From Mycobacterium sp. UM_CSW (GTDB taxonomy: Bacteria > Actinomycetota > Actinomycetes > Mycobacteriales > Mycobacteriaceae): a stretch of 64,000 bases of DNA. The notes under the pieces were generated by a model. It was not told the origin of the DNA. It saw nothing but the letters and a program-made list of their open reading frames with translations, and did no database searches. This document shows positions 28,381-39,622 of this stretch, piece by piece; positions within the stretch are counted from its first letter, which is position 1, and each line of letters begins with the position of its first letter. A program made the position numbers and the translations under genes. The DNA lies in contig NZ_AUWQ01000026.1 of assembly GCF_000455205.1 (NCBI RefSeq), positions 1 through 64,000 on the forward strand. The letters run 5' to 3'.

Positions 28381-29199
28381 GTGTTTACTACTATCACCGT
28401 GATTGAAACTGGTCACACTTCGGTGATTAAGAGCACACTGGCCGCCGCCGCCTTCGGGGAGCAACCCGGAGCCTGGCCGCTGCCGGCGGCGGGCACGCGG
28501 CAGCAACTGTGGTGGCGGGCCGTCGCGGCGGGCGGGCAGGGCCGTTACGGCAGCGCCTACCACGACCTGGCGGAGCTGCGACGCACCGGCGGCCGATGGA
28601 AGTCGCTGGCGCACAGCACGCATGGCTCGTTCCTGCGCCAGCTCGGCTGGCATGAACTGGCGCGGGGCTGGGACGGCCGCGCGCTCGCGTTGGCCGGGGT
28701 GGACGCAGAGGCGCGCGCCGATGCGCTGATCGGGTTGGCGGCCGACGCGCTGGGCGTCGGCCGGTTCGCCGCCGCGGCAACGTTGTTGGGCCGCGTGGAC
28801 CTGCGGGCGGTCCCGGACCGGCTCCCGGTGCGCCGGGGATGGGTGGCCGCCGAGTTGGCGATGGCCTCCGGGGACGGTGCGTCGGCCGTGCGTCACGCCG
28901 AGGAGGCCGTGCGGCTGGCGGAGGCGATGGTCGTTTCGTCGGTGCGGCACCGGGTGAAGAGCGACGTGGTGCTCGCCGCCGCGCTGTGCAGCGCCGGCCG
29001 CGTCGAGCGCGCCCGCGCGGTCGCCGAGGCGGCGCTGGACGCCACCGGCCGGTCCAATCTGATCCCGCTTCGATGGGCGCTGGCTTGCTTGCTGATCGAC
29101 ATCGAAAGTGTCACGTTTTCAACACAAAAGCTGCGCGAAATTCGCGATATCTGCGCAGGCCAGGTGCGGCGCGCCGGGGGCGCGTGGCGTTCCGCTTGA
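28381..29199 (+). CDS. Conserved hypothetical helical-repeat protein (Rv3415c-like)
   Basis: A 272-residue protein rich in Ala, Leu and Arg and almost entirely helical, with repeated patterns such as RADALIGLAADALGVGRFAAAATLLGRV and VVLAAALCSAGRVERARAVAEAAL. These resemble TPR-like hairpins but no strict repeat could be set. Its place between whiB3 and sigD matches Rv3415c. The GTG at 28381 is assumed; GTG 28399 is also possible. Function unknown; the location suggests a role with the neighbouring regulators. Confidence 0.75.
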   Translation: MFTTITVIETGHTSVIKSTLAAAAFGEQPGAWPLPAAGTRQQLWWRAVAAGGQGRYGSAYHDLAELRRTGGRWKSLAHSTHGSFLRQLGWHELARGWDGRALALAGVDAEARADALIGLAADALGVGRFAAAATLLGRVDLRAVPDRLPVRRGWVAAELAMASGDGASAVRHAEEAVRLAEAMVVSSVRHRVKSDVVLAAALCSAGRVERARAVAEAALDATGRSNLIPLRWALACLLIDIESVTFSTQKLREIRDICAGQVRRAGGAWRSA

Positions 29200-29280
29200 A
29201 ACGGCCTTCGGCCCGTTATTGTCAGTGCGTTAGTTAGCCCGCGATGTGTCCCGTTCGTAACGTTGGAGCAACCGCCGTCG

Positions 29281-29856
29281 ATGACAATTCAAGGGGAACG
29301 TCTCGACGCTGTGGTCGCGGAGGCCGTGGCGGGGGACCGAAACGCCCTACGGGAGGTGCTGGAGACCATCCGTCCGATCGTCGTCCGATATTGCCGTGCG
29401 CGAGTCGGCACGGTCGCGCGGGGTGGTCTGACAGCCGACGACGTGGCTCAGGAGGTGTGCTTGGCCACCATCACGGCGCTGCCGCGCTATCGCGAGCGGG
29501 GACGCCCGTTCCTGGCCTTCCTGTACGGCATCGCGGCCCACAAGGTCGCCGACGCGCACCGGGCCGCCGGTCGTGACCTCGCCTACCCCGCCGAGACCAT
29601 CCCCGAGCGCTGGTCGACCGACGCGGGCCCGGAGCAGCGGGCCATCGAGGCCGACTCGGTCAGCCGAATGAACGAGCTGCTCGAGATCCTGCCGTCCAAG
29701 CAGCGCGAGATCCTGATCCTGCGGGTGGTCGTCGGCCTGTCCGCCGAGGAGACCGCCGCCGCCGTCGGCAGCACGACGGGAGCGGTCCGCGTGGCCCAGC
29801 ACCGGGCGCTGTCCCGGCTCAAGTCCGAAATCGTCGCGGCGGGTGACTATGCCTGA
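29281..29856 (+). CDS. sigD: ECF sigma factor SigD
   Basis: A 191-residue ECF sigma factor. Region 2 includes VVRYCRARVG, DDVAQEVCLATITALPRYRERG and PFLAFLYGIAAHKVADAHR; region 4 includes LEILPSKQREILILRVVVGLSAEETAAAVGSTTGAVRVAQHRALSRL in two parts. The sequence matches mycobacterial SigD, which is active in stationary phase. ATG 29281 (MTIQGERLD) is taken; an in-frame TTG at 29263 would add six residues. The end overlaps the gene for its anti-sigma factor. Confidence 0.95.
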   Translation: MTIQGERLDAVVAEAVAGDRNALREVLETIRPIVVRYCRARVGTVARGGLTADDVAQEVCLATITALPRYRERGRPFLAFLYGIAAHKVADAHRAAGRDLAYPAETIPERWSTDAGPEQRAIEADSVSRMNELLEILPSKQREILILRVVVGLSAEETAAAVGSTTGAVRVAQHRALSRLKSEIVAAGDYA

Positions 29857-30607
29857 ATCCCTGGATGAATTCGCCAGCACCGACTTGCTTCTCGACGCGT
29901 TGGCCGAGCGCCGGCCGGTCGATCTGGACGATCCCAACGACGACGCGTTGGCCGTGCTGCTGGCCGACTGGCGAGACGACCTGCGCTGGCCGCCGGCCAG
30001 CGCGCTGGTTTCGCCGGAAGAGGCCGTCGGGGCGCTGCACGCCGGGCTGGCCGAGCGGCGGCGCGCCCGCCGCGGGCTCGCCGCGATCGGCTCGGTGGCC
30101 GCCACGCTGCTGGTGCTGAGCGGGTTCGGGGCCATGGTGGTCGAGGCCCGTCCCGGCGACACACTGTACGGCCTGCACGCGATGTTCTTCGACCAGCCGC
30201 GGGTCAAGGACAGCCAGATCGAGCTGTCGGCCAAGGCCGAACTGGCCAAGGTTCAGCAAATGATCGACCAGGGCCAGTGGACGCAAGCGCAGAACCAGCT
30301 GGCCGAGGTCAGCAGCACGGTGCAATCCATGAATGACGGGGCCAGCCGCAACGACCTGTTGGACGAGGTGAACCTGCTCAACACCCGGGTCGAATCGCGC
30401 AACCCGAACGCGACGCTGCCGCCGGCCGCGCCGAAGCCCAAGGCGCCGGCCGCATCGTCCACCTCGCCGGCCGCGCCGAGTACGACCCCACCGAGCCCGT
30501 CAGCAAGTTCGACGACGAGCCCCACAACGAGCCCGTCGTCCGGGCGGCATCGGCATCACGGGCACTCGTCCACGCCGCCATCAGCGGCGCCGGACGACAC
30601 GCCCTAG
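29843..30607 (+). CDS. rsdA: Anti-sigma-D factor RsdA
   Basis: A 254-residue membrane protein. The cytoplasmic N-terminus (about residues 1-75, with LDEFASTDLLLDALAERRPVD) binds SigD; one membrane helix follows near residues 78-100 (RGLAAIGSVAATLLVLSGFG); an external part of about 100 residues follows, and the last 65 residues are Pro/Ser/Thr-rich with a short His cluster. Family knowledge: regulated proteolysis of RsdA frees SigD, with ClpXP handling the inner fragment. The GTG at 29843 or ATG at 29849 overlaps the sigD end, ensuring paired synthesis. Confidence 0.9.
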   Translation: MTMPESLDEFASTDLLLDALAERRPVDLDDPNDDALAVLLADWRDDLRWPPASALVSPEEAVGALHAGLAERRRARRGLAAIGSVAATLLVLSGFGAMVVEARPGDTLYGLHAMFFDQPRVKDSQIELSAKAELAKVQQMIDQGQWTQAQNQLAEVSSTVQSMNDGASRNDLLDEVNLLNTRVESRNPNATLPPAAPKPKAPAASSTSPAAPSTTPPSPSASSTTSPTTSPSSGRHRHHGHSSTPPSAAPDDTP

Positions 30608-30608
30608 C

Positions 30609-31019
30609 TCAGCGGCGGTGAAACCCGTCCGCGTCTGACGTCGCTTCGTTCAGCGAGGCGTCGGCGTATCCCCGGCAGTAATCCCACGTGACATAGGAGT
30701 CGGGTTCGGGGTCGTAGGCGGGCTCGTGCGGGCGGACGGTGCCGTCGATGAGCAGTTGCAACAGGTTGGCCCGCAACATGTCCCAGTCGTGGTAGTGGTC
30801 CTGCTGACATTCGTCGCAGCACACCACGAGTCCGCGAATTCCCTTGTGCGCCAGCAGGGCCTCGTAGACGGCCAGATCGGCCAGGTCCGCCTCGACCGCC
30901 ATCCGCTCTTGCTGATCCAGGGGTTGCCCCGGCTCGACGGCTTCGAGCGCAGCCGACGGATCGCAGGGGTCGTCGGCGAACGGGTCGGGTGGCAAACCCG
31001 GTGGGAGGTGGTCACGCAC
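30609..31019 (-). CDS. DUF5319 protein (Rv3412-like)
   Basis: A 136-residue acidic cytosolic protein of the DUF5319 type, found in most mycobacteria next to sigD and guaB2. A conserved core has VVCCDECQQDHYHDWDMLRANL with three cysteines and several His that could bind metal. Function unknown. It is convergent with rsdA, only 1 bp between stops, and divergent from guaB2. Confidence 0.85.
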   Translation of the reverse strand: MRDHLPPGLPPDPFADDPCDPSAALEAVEPGQPLDQQERMAVEADLADLAVYEALLAHKGIRGLVVCCDECQQDHYHDWDMLRANLLQLLIDGTVRPHEPAYDPEPDSYVTWDYCRGYADASLNEATSDADGFHRR

Positions 31020-31027
31020 GCCTCTAG

Positions 31028-32773
<1,746 letters not shown>

Positions 32774-32787
32774 ACAGCGAACTGGCA

Positions 32788-33915
32788 ATGGTCGAGATCG
32801 GCATGGGCCGCGTCGCCCGTCGCACGTATGAACTGAGCGAGATCAGCATCGTGCCGTCGCGGCGCACCCGCTCGTCGAAGGACGTGTCGACGGCGTGGCA
32901 GCTGGACGCCTACCGCTTCGAGATCCCGGTAATCGCCCATCCCACCGACGCTTTAGTGTCGCCGGAGTTCGCGATCGAGCTGGGCCGGCTCGGCGGGCTG
33001 GGCGTGCTCAACGGCGAGGGGCTGATCGGCCGGCACGCCGACGTCGAGGCCAAGATCGCGCAACTGCTCGAGGCCGCCGAAAAGGAGCCCGAACCCTCGG
33101 CGGCGATCCGGCTGCTGCAGGAACTGCACGCGGCGCCGCTGGACCCGGACCTGCTGGGGTCGGCCGTGGCGCGCATCCGCGAGGCGGGGGTGATCACCGC
33201 GGTGCGGGTCAGCCCGCAGAACGCCCAGGCGCTGACGCCGGTGCTGCTGCAGGCGGGGATCGACCTGCTGGTCATCCAGGGCACGATCGTGTCCGCCGAG
33301 CGGGTGGCTAGCGACGGCGAGCCGCTGAACCTCAAGACCTTCATCTCCGAGCTCGACGTGCCGGTGGTCGCCGGCGGGGTGCTCGACCATCGCACCGCGC
33401 TGCACCTGATGCGCACGGGCGCGGCCGGGGTCATCGTCGGCTACGGCTCCACCCGGGGCGTGACCACCAGCGACGAGGTGCTCGGCATCAGCGTGCCGAT
33501 GGCCACCGCGATCGCCGACGCCGCCGCCGCCCGCCGCGAATACCTCGACGAGACCGGCGGCCGATACGTGCACGTGCTGGCCGACGGCGACATCCACACC
33601 TCGGGCGAGCTGGCCAAGGCCATCGCCTGTGGCGCCGACGCGGTGGTGCTGGGCACGCCGCTGGCCGAGGCGGCCGAGGCGCTCGGGGGTGGTTGGTTCT
33701 GGCCGGCCGCCGCGGCGCACCCGTCGCTGCCGCGCGGGGCGTTGCTGCAGATCGCGGTGGGTGAGCGGCCGCCGCTGGAGCGGGTGCTGGGCGGGCCGTC
33801 GGACGACCCGTTCGGCAGCCTGAACCTGGTGGGCGGCCTGCGCCGGTCGATGGCCAAGGCCGGTTATTGCGACCTCAAGGAGTTCCAGAAGGTCGGCCTG
33901 ACCGTCGGGGGCTGA
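32788..33915 (+). CDS. guaB3: GuaB3, IMPDH/GMP-reductase family protein
   Basis: A 375-residue paralogue of IMPDH without the CBS insert. Its start MVEIGMGRVARRTYELSEISIVPSRRT is typical of actinobacterial GuaB3. The loop that should hold the catalytic Cys reads VGYGSTRGVTTSDEVLG and contains no Cys, so the normal IMPDH chemistry is questionable. ADGDIHTSGELAKAI corresponds to the phosphate loop. The ATG at 32788 gives the usual length; a GTG at 32770 overlaps the guaB2 stop and may also be used. The role in purine metabolism is not settled. Confidence 0.9.
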   Translation: MVEIGMGRVARRTYELSEISIVPSRRTRSSKDVSTAWQLDAYRFEIPVIAHPTDALVSPEFAIELGRLGGLGVLNGEGLIGRHADVEAKIAQLLEAAEKEPEPSAAIRLLQELHAAPLDPDLLGSAVARIREAGVITAVRVSPQNAQALTPVLLQAGIDLLVIQGTIVSAERVASDGEPLNLKTFISELDVPVVAGGVLDHRTALHLMRTGAAGVIVGYGSTRGVTTSDEVLGISVPMATAIADAAAARREYLDETGGRYVHVLADGDIHTSGELAKAIACGADAVVLGTPLAEAAEALGGGWFWPAAAAHPSLPRGALLQIAVGERPPLERVLGGPSDDPFGSLNLVGGLRRSMAKAGYCDLKEFQKVGLTVGG

Positions 33916-33947
33916 GGCCCGAAAGCCCCCTGGTTTGTTACCGGCTG

Positions 33948-33959
33948 GTATGGCCATAC
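33948..33959. promoter_or_regulatory. 12-bp palindrome before choD
   Basis: GTATGGCCATAC is perfectly symmetric and lies 7 bp before the choD start codon, in a spot where a -10 element or operator is expected. It is short and could be chance. Confidence 0.4.
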
Positions 33960-33966
33960 TGGTGCA

Positions 33967-35703
33967 ATGAAGCCGGATTACGACGTCCTGATCATCGGGT
34001 CGGGGTTTGGGGGCAGCGTCAGCGCGTTGCGGCTGACGGAAAAGGGCTACCGGGTGGGCGTGCTGGAGGCCGGCCGCCGGTTCTCGGACCAGGAGTTCGC
34101 CGAGACCTCCTGGGACCTGCGCAAGTTCTTGTGGGCGCCCAGGCTGGGTTGCTACGGCATCCAGCGGATCCACCCGCTGCGCAACGTGATGATCCTGGCC
34201 GGCGCCGGGGTGGGCGGTGGTTCGCTCAACTACGCCAACACCCTGTACGTGCCGCCGGAGCCGTTCTTCAAAGACCGGCAGTGGGCGCACATCACCGACT
34301 GGCGTGACGAGTTGATGCCGCATTACGAGCAGGCGCAACGGATGCTGGGCGTGGTGGAGAATCCGACGTTCACCGACGCCGACCGCCTGATGAAGGAGGT
34401 CGCCGACGAGATGGGGTGCGGCGACACCTTCGTGCCGACCCCGGTGGGGGTGTTCTTCGGCCCGAACGGCACCAAGGCGCCCGGCAAGACCGTGCCGGAC
34501 CCGTACTTCGGCGGCGCCGGGCCCGACCGGACCGGCTGCCTGGAATGCGGCTGCTGCATGACCGGCTGCCGCTACGGCGCCAAGAACACGCTGGTGAAGA
34601 ACTACCTCGGCCTCGCGGAAGCCAATGGCGCGCAAGTCATTCCGATGACCACGGTGAAGGGCTTCGAGCAGCGTCCGGACGGCCTGTGGGAGGTCCGAAC
34701 GGTACGCACCGGAAGTTGGCTGCGCCGCGACCGGCGCACCTACACCGCCTCGCACCTGATCCTGGCCGCGGGCACCTGGGGGACGCAGCACCTGCTGTTC
34801 AAGATGCGCGATCGGGGGAAGCTGCCGCGCCTGTCGAAACGCCTCGGCGTGCTGACCCGCACCAACTCCGAGTCAATCGTCGGCGCCGCGACGCTGGAGG
34901 TGAAGCCCGATCTGGACCTCACGCATGGAGTGGCGATCACGTCGTCGATCCACCCGACGTCGGACACGCACGTCGAGCCCGTCCGCTACGGCAAGGGCTC
35001 CAACGCGATGGGGCTGCTGCAGACGCTGATGACCGACGGGCACGGACCGGGCGGCACCGATACGCCGCGCTGGAAGCAGCTGCTGGACCAGGGCCGCGAG
35101 GACCCGCGCGGAATCCTGCGGATGATCAACGTGCGGCAGTGGAGCGAACGCACGGTGATCGCGCTGGTGATGCAGCACCTGGACAACTCGATCACCACGT
35201 TCACCAAGCGCGGCAAGCTCGGAATCCGTTGGTATTCCAGCAAACAGGGGCACGGCGAGCCCAACCCCTCGTGGATCCCGGTCGGCAACGAGGTCACCCG
35301 CCGCATCGCCGCCAAGATCGACGGCGTGGCCGGCGGCACTTGGGGCGAGCTGTTCAACATCCCGCTGACGGCGCACTTCCTCGGCGGCGCGGTGATCGGC
35401 GACGGTCCCGAAAGCGGCGTCATCGACCCGTATCACCGGGTCTACGGCTACCCGACGCTGTTCGTGGTGGACGGCGCGGCGATCTCGGCGAACCTGGGCG
35501 TCAACCCGTCGCTGTCCATCACCGCGCAGGCCGAGCGGGCCGCGTCGCTGTGGCCGAACAAGGGCGAGAACGACCTGCGCCCGCTGCAGGGCGACACCTA
35601 CCGCAGGCTGGCCCCGATTCCGCCTGCGCACCCGGTGGTGCCAGCGCATGCGCCGGGCGCGTTGCGCTGGCTACCGAGCAACCCCGTGAGCACAGCAGGC
35701 TGA
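33967..35703 (+). CDS. choD: Cholesterol oxidase-type GMC flavoenzyme
   Basis: A 578-residue GMC-family FAD oxidoreductase. The ADP-binding motif is VLIIGSGFGGSVSALRL at residues 7-23; GAGVGGGSLNYANTLY follows near residue 79. A cysteine-rich stretch CLECGCCMTGCRYGAKN lies near residue 182. The C-terminal part has HFLGGAVIGDG and the FAD-site region VDGAAISANLGVNPS. The sequence matches mycobacterial ChoD (Rv3409c). Whether it truly oxidises cholesterol in vivo is debated; KstD- and HsdD-type enzymes do that step elsewhere. Separate promoter from guaB3 (51 bp gap). Confidence 0.93.
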   Translation: MKPDYDVLIIGSGFGGSVSALRLTEKGYRVGVLEAGRRFSDQEFAETSWDLRKFLWAPRLGCYGIQRIHPLRNVMILAGAGVGGGSLNYANTLYVPPEPFFKDRQWAHITDWRDELMPHYEQAQRMLGVVENPTFTDADRLMKEVADEMGCGDTFVPTPVGVFFGPNGTKAPGKTVPDPYFGGAGPDRTGCLECGCCMTGCRYGAKNTLVKNYLGLAEANGAQVIPMTTVKGFEQRPDGLWEVRTVRTGSWLRRDRRTYTASHLILAAGTWGTQHLLFKMRDRGKLPRLSKRLGVLTRTNSESIVGAATLEVKPDLDLTHGVAITSSIHPTSDTHVEPVRYGKGSNAMGLLQTLMTDGHGPGGTDTPRWKQLLDQGREDPRGILRMINVRQWSERTVIALVMQHLDNSITTFTKRGKLGIRWYSSKQGHGEPNPSWIPVGNEVTRRIAAKIDGVAGGTWGELFNIPLTAHFLGGAVIGDGPESGVIDPYHRVYGYPTLFVVDGAAISANLGVNPSLSITAQAERAASLWPNKGENDLRPLQGDTYRRLAPIPPAHPVVPAHAPGALRWLPSNPVSTAG

Positions 35704-35712
35704 CCCCTCAAA

Positions 35713-36630
35713 TCAGCTTGCGATCTCGGCGGGCGTGGTGGCATCGAGCAGGGCCCCGCTGACGACCCGGCTGCGTTCCCCGTGCACGTTGACGGGTACA
35801 TCGCCCATCAGCGTGACCCGGTGCATCAGCCGATGCTGGTCGTCGTAGTCGTCGATGGCACGGTGTTGCGTGGCCCGGTTGTCCCAGATGGCGACGTCGC
35901 CGTAGCTCCAAGTCCAGCGAATGGTGTTCTCGGGCGCGGTGATTCGCCGCTGCAGCAGCTCGTGCAGCACCGTCGATTCGTAGCTGTCCAGCCCGACGAA
36001 CCCGCGAACGAAATCGCCCAGCACCAGCGTCCGCTCACCGGTCTCGGGGTGCACGCGAACCACCGGGTGCTCGGTCCGGAAATCGGGCTTGTCGAACGCC
36101 TGCCGAAATGCGCGCTGCGCCTCGGTCATCGCCTCGATCGATTCCGGGCTCACGTAGTCGTAGCGGTTGGTGTGCAGCGCCCACAAATTGTCGACCAGTG
36201 ATTTGAGCGGCTCGGGCAGTTCGTCGTAGGCCGCCGCGGTGGAGGCCCACAGCGTCGAGCCGCCGTAGCTGGGCAACGTGACCGCGCGCAGGATCGAGGC
36301 CGCGGGGTAGTTCGCGGCGAACGTGACGTCGGTGTGCCAGCGCGTCGCCTTGCCGTACTCGGAGTTGATGGGCGTGATGGTCGGCGCGTCCTTGCCCGCC
36401 AAGAAGGCGGCCGCGGGGTGGCCGATCGGGGTGCCCAGCAGCCGCGCGAACTCGAGCTGTTGCTCGTCGTCGAGGTGGTCCTGCCCGCGGAAGAAGATCA
36501 CCTTGTGGGTCAGCAGGGCCCCGCGGATCTGGTCGACGGTGGCCTGGTCGAGGTCGCCGCCCAGCTTCACCCCGTCGACTCGGGCGCCGATCCGGCTGCC
36601 CAGCTTGGTGACGGTCACTGGCTGTGTCAT
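35713..36630 (-). CDS. Fe(II)/2-oxoglutarate dioxygenase, TauD/alkylsulfatase type
   Basis: A 305-residue TauD/TfdA-family enzyme corresponding to Rv3406. The iron triad is His99-Asp101 in RWHTDVTF and the distal His in [11 protein letters not shown]; the 2-oxoglutarate Arg is in MHRVTLMGD. The family hydroxylates sulfonates or sulfate esters and releases sulfur; Rv3406 is known as an alkyl-sulfate dioxygenase that can also inactivate some DprE1-type drugs. It is divergent from a TetR gene with two operators in the gap and convergent with choD (9 bp). Confidence 0.93.
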   Translation of the reverse strand: MTQPVTVTKLGSRIGARVDGVKLGGDLDQATVDQIRGALLTHKVIFFRGQDHLDDEQQLEFARLLGTPIGHPAAAFLAGKDAPTITPINSEYGKATRWHTDVTFAANYPAASILRAVTLPSYGGSTLWASTAAAYDELPEPLKSLVDNLWALHTNRYDYVSPESIEAMTEAQRAFRQAFDKPDFRTEHPVVRVHPETGERTLVLGDFVRGFVGLDSYESTVLHELLQRRITAPENTIRWTWSYGDVAIWDNRATQHRAIDDYDDQHRLMHRVTLMGDVPVNVHGERSRVVSGALLDATTPAEIAS

Positions 36631-36661
36631 TTCAGTCGTCCTTTTTGCCGTAACTCGGTGG

Positions 36662-36699
36662 TAGTCACTTGACTAACGTGTAGTGTAGTCACGTGACTA
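36662..36699. promoter_or_regulatory. Two operators between the dioxygenase and TetR genes
   Basis: TAGTCA-CT-TGACTA at 36662-36675 and TAGTCA-CG-TGACTA at 36686-36699 are palindromes with perfect 6-bp arms, 24 bp apart centre to centre. The second covers the GTG start codon of the TetR gene (36693-36695), so binding would block its own expression as well as that of the dioxygenase. Confidence 0.9.
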
Positions 36700-37262
36700 A
36701 CAATTCCGCAAGGGTCGAGCGCCGCGAGAGTCCTACCGGTAGGGAGGAAGTGGTGGCGGCGATCCTGGAGGGGGCCACCGACCTGTTCGCCGAGCGCGGT
36801 CCCGCGGCCACGTCGATCCGCGACATCGCCGCACGATCGAAGGTCAACCACGGCCTGGTGTTTCGGTACTTCGGCGCCAAGGAACAGTTGGTGGGCGCCG
36901 TGCTCGATCACCTAGGCGCGACGACGACCGCGTTGCTGGAGGCCGACCCCTCCTCTCCTGAGGCCGAGCGGGCGCTGGACCGCCACATGCGGGTAATGGC
37001 CCGCACGTTGCTCGACGGCTATCCCGCGGGCAAGTTGCAGTCGCGGTTTCCGGGCGCCGCCCTGTTGTTCGACCGGTTCCGCCCGACCCACGAGGACGAC
37101 CGCAGCGCCCGCCTGGCCGTGGCCAATGGCTTTGCGCTGCAATTGGGTTGGCGACTGTTCGCGCCCTTCCTGCGCTCGGCCACCGGTCTGGACGAGCTGA
37201 CCGAGGACGAAATACGCGAGGCGGTGCAGGCCGAGGTGGCCCGCATCGTCGAGCCTCACTGA
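36693..37262 (+). CDS. TetR-family repressor (Rv3405c-like)
   Basis: A 189-residue TetR protein with HTH EEVVAAILEGATDLFAERGPAATSIRDIAARSKVNHGLVFRYFGAKEQL (about residues 17-65, described in parts by the segments ILEGATDLFAERG and VNHGLVFRYFGAKE). The start GTG lies inside an operator, so the mRNA has essentially no leader. It controls the divergent dioxygenase most likely. Its 3' end overlaps the convergent GH65 gene by 7 bp. Confidence 0.9.
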   Translation: MTNNSARVERRESPTGREEVVAAILEGATDLFAERGPAATSIRDIAARSKVNHGLVFRYFGAKEQLVGAVLDHLGATTTALLEADPSSPEAERALDRHMRVMARTLLDGYPAGKLQSRFPGAALLFDRFRPTHEDDRSARLAVANGFALQLGWRLFAPFLRSATGLDELTEDEIREAVQAEVARIVEPH

Positions 37263-39622
37263 GTCCGGGCCAGCGCGCGCCGGTGCATCGGCTCGCGGCC
37301 CGGCGGCTGCTGCGGCGTCGGAAGCAGCGGCTTGCGGATGTGCACCGCCACGGTCGTCGGCGCATCGGTGTGCAGGGTGAGCTGCTCGCCGGCGTGTCGG
37401 ATGTCCAGGTCGTGGTCGGGCCCGTCGTGCACGGTGTAGGTCACATCTGAGTGGTTGACGTCGACGGTCAGCCGGAAGTCACGCCAGCGCAGCCGGAACC
37501 GTAGCCGCGAAATGCCGTCGGGCAGTAGGGGATCCAGCGATAGGACGCCCTCGTCGTCGCGCAGGCCGCCGAACCCGACGACCAGCGTCATCCAGGCCCC
37601 GGCCAGCGACGCCATGTGCAACCCGTCGCGGGTGTTGTGGTGCAGATCGCGCAGGTCGATCAGGGCGGCCTCGTACGCATAGTCGTGGGCCAGCTCCAGA
37701 TGGCCCACCTCGGCACACATCACGGCCTGCGAGCACGCCGACAGCGACGAGTCGCGCACCATGCGCCGCTCGTAGTAGTCGACGTTGCGCGCCTTCTGTT
37801 CGGGCGTGAACGCGTGGCTCTGCCACTGCATCGCCAGCACGAGGTCGGCCTGCTTGATCACCTGCGCGGGGTAGAGCCGCACGTACGCTTCGTGCAACAG
37901 CAGGGGATAGGTGGTGTTCTTCTCGAAGTCCCATTCGGCGAAGGTGGTGAAGCCCTCGCACTGCTGATGGACGCCGAGCTCCGCGTCATAGGGAATGTTG
38001 ACGGCACCGGCGGCGTCGCGCCAGGCGGCCGCCTCCTCGTTGGTGACCTCCAGCGCCTCCGCCTCCTCGGGGTGGCGGTTGCACGCGTCGGCGGCCGTGA
38101 TCAGGTTGTGCGCCGCCATCAGGTTGGTGAAGACGTTGTCGCGCACGACCGCCGTGTACTCGTCCGGACCGGTGACGCCGTCGAGGTGCCACACGCCGTG
38201 CCGGTCGTGGTGCCCGAGCGACATCCACAGCCGGGCCGTCTCGACCAGTACCCGCAGCCCGCACTCCCGCTCCAGCTCCTGGTCGCCGGTGACGATGCGG
38301 TACCGCTCGAAGGCCATGGCGATGTCGGCGTTGATGTGCCAGGCCGCCGTCCCGGCCGGCCAGTAGGCCGAGCACTCCTGCCCGCGGATGGTTCGCCAGG
38401 GGAAGCTGGCGCCGTCGAGGCCGAGCTCGGCCGCGCGCTCCTTGGCGAGGTCGAGCGTCGACGCCCGCCACCGCAGCGCGTCGGCGACGGTGTGCGGCGC
38501 GGTGTAGCTCAGCACGGGCAGCACGTAACCCTCTGTGTCCCAAAAGGCGTGGCCGTCGTAGCCGGTTCCGGTGAGCCCCTTGGCCGCGATGGCGCGGCGC
38601 TCGGCGCGCGCGCTCGCCTGCAGCAGGTGAAACATCCCGAACCGGACGGCCTGTTGGGATTCGGGGTCGCCCTCCACCTCGACGTCGGCGTTCTGCCAGA
38701 AGTCGTCGAGGTAGGACCGCTGCGCGTCCAGCAGTCCCTGCCAGCCGCTGTAGCGGGCGCTGTGGATCGCGGCGGCGGCCTGGTCGCGAAGCGCCGGGCG
38801 GGAGCGCATGCTCGACCAGCCATACGCCAGGTACTTGACGATGCGCAGCTTCTGGCCCGGGCGCAGCCCGCAGATCACCGTGGTGCGCGCCAGGTCGGGA
38901 CGGGCGTCGGTGCTGAACTCGACGCGGCCGGGAACCTCGATCTCGTGGTCCATCGCGGCGGCCATCATCAGCGCACTGGCCCGGGTCCGGTGCATGAGAA
39001 GCGCTCCGGTTTCGGTTTTTTCGTGGTCGACGGCCTCGAGCGGGTTCTCCAGGATCGCCGATACCCGCGGGTCGTCGGAGGTCTCGGGCTGGTCCTCGTT
39101 GGTGACCAGCTCGGACTGCACGGTGACCCGCACGAATTCCTCGACCGCTTCGACGACGTACTCGATGGCCGCGACCCCGCGCTGGGCCAGCGAGACCAGC
39201 CGGGTGGACACGACCCGGACCTGCTTGCCGTTGGGCGAGCGCCAGTGCGCGCGGCGGGTCAGCGTGCCGGCGCGCAGGTCGAGCACGCGCTCGTGCGAGA
39301 GCAGCTCGCCGTAGCGCACGTCGAACGGCTCGTCCTCGACCAACAGCCGAATGATCTTGCCGTTCGTGACGTCGACGAGCGTCTGGCCCGCCTCCGGGTA
39401 GCCGAAGCCGGCCTCGGCGTACGGCAGGGGCCGGATCTCGTAGAAGGAGTTGAGGTAGGTGCCCGGCAGGCCGTGGGGCTCGCCCTCGTCGAGGTTGCCG
39501 CGCAGCCCGATGTGCCCATTGGACAGGGCGAACAGCGATTCGGACTGCGCCAGCAGGTTCAGGTCGAGCCGGGTCTCGCGGATCTGCCACGGTTCGACGG
39601 GGTAGCACTCTTCAGTGATCAT
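37256..39622 (-). CDS. Glycoside hydrolase family 65 phosphorylase/hydrolase
   Basis: A 788-residue GH65 protein corresponding to Rv3401. The N-terminal beta-sandwich holds [25 protein letters not shown] in its first 60 residues; the (alpha/alpha)6 barrel carries [12 protein letters not shown] and the general-acid Glu in [15 protein letters not shown]. Family members cleave trehalose, maltose or kojibiose, mostly by phosphorolysis giving beta-glucose-1-phosphate. The HAD gene directly upstream (4-bp overlap) is of the beta-phosphoglucomutase type, which strongly suggests phosphorolysis rather than hydrolysis. The sugar cannot be named. Confidence 0.92.
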   Translation of the reverse strand: MITEECYPVEPWQIRETRLDLNLLAQSESLFALSNGHIGLRGNLDEGEPHGLPGTYLNSFYEIRPLPYAEAGFGYPEAGQTLVDVTNGKIIRLLVEDEPFDVRYGELLSHERVLDLRAGTLTRRAHWRSPNGKQVRVVSTRLVSLAQRGVAAIEYVVEAVEEFVRVTVQSELVTNEDQPETSDDPRVSAILENPLEAVDHEKTETGALLMHRTRASALMMAAAMDHEIEVPGRVEFSTDARPDLARTTVICGLRPGQKLRIVKYLAYGWSSMRSRPALRDQAAAAIHSARYSGWQGLLDAQRSYLDDFWQNADVEVEGDPESQQAVRFGMFHLLQASARAERRAIAAKGLTGTGYDGHAFWDTEGYVLPVLSYTAPHTVADALRWRASTLDLAKERAAELGLDGASFPWRTIRGQECSAYWPAGTAAWHINADIAMAFERYRIVTGDQELERECGLRVLVETARLWMSLGHHDRHGVWHLDGVTGPDEYTAVVRDNVFTNLMAAHNLITAADACNRHPEEAEALEVTNEEAAAWRDAAGAVNIPYDAELGVHQQCEGFTTFAEWDFEKNTTYPLLLHEAYVRLYPAQVIKQADLVLAMQWQSHAFTPEQKARNVDYYERRMVRDSSLSACSQAVMCAEVGHLELAHDYAYEAALIDLRDLHHNTRDGLHMASLAGAWMTLVVGFGGLRDDEGVLSLDPLLPDGISRLRFRLRWRDFRLTVDVNHSDVTYTVHDGPDHDLDIRHAGEQLTLHTDAPTTVAVHIRKPLLPTPQQPPGREPMHRRALARTQ

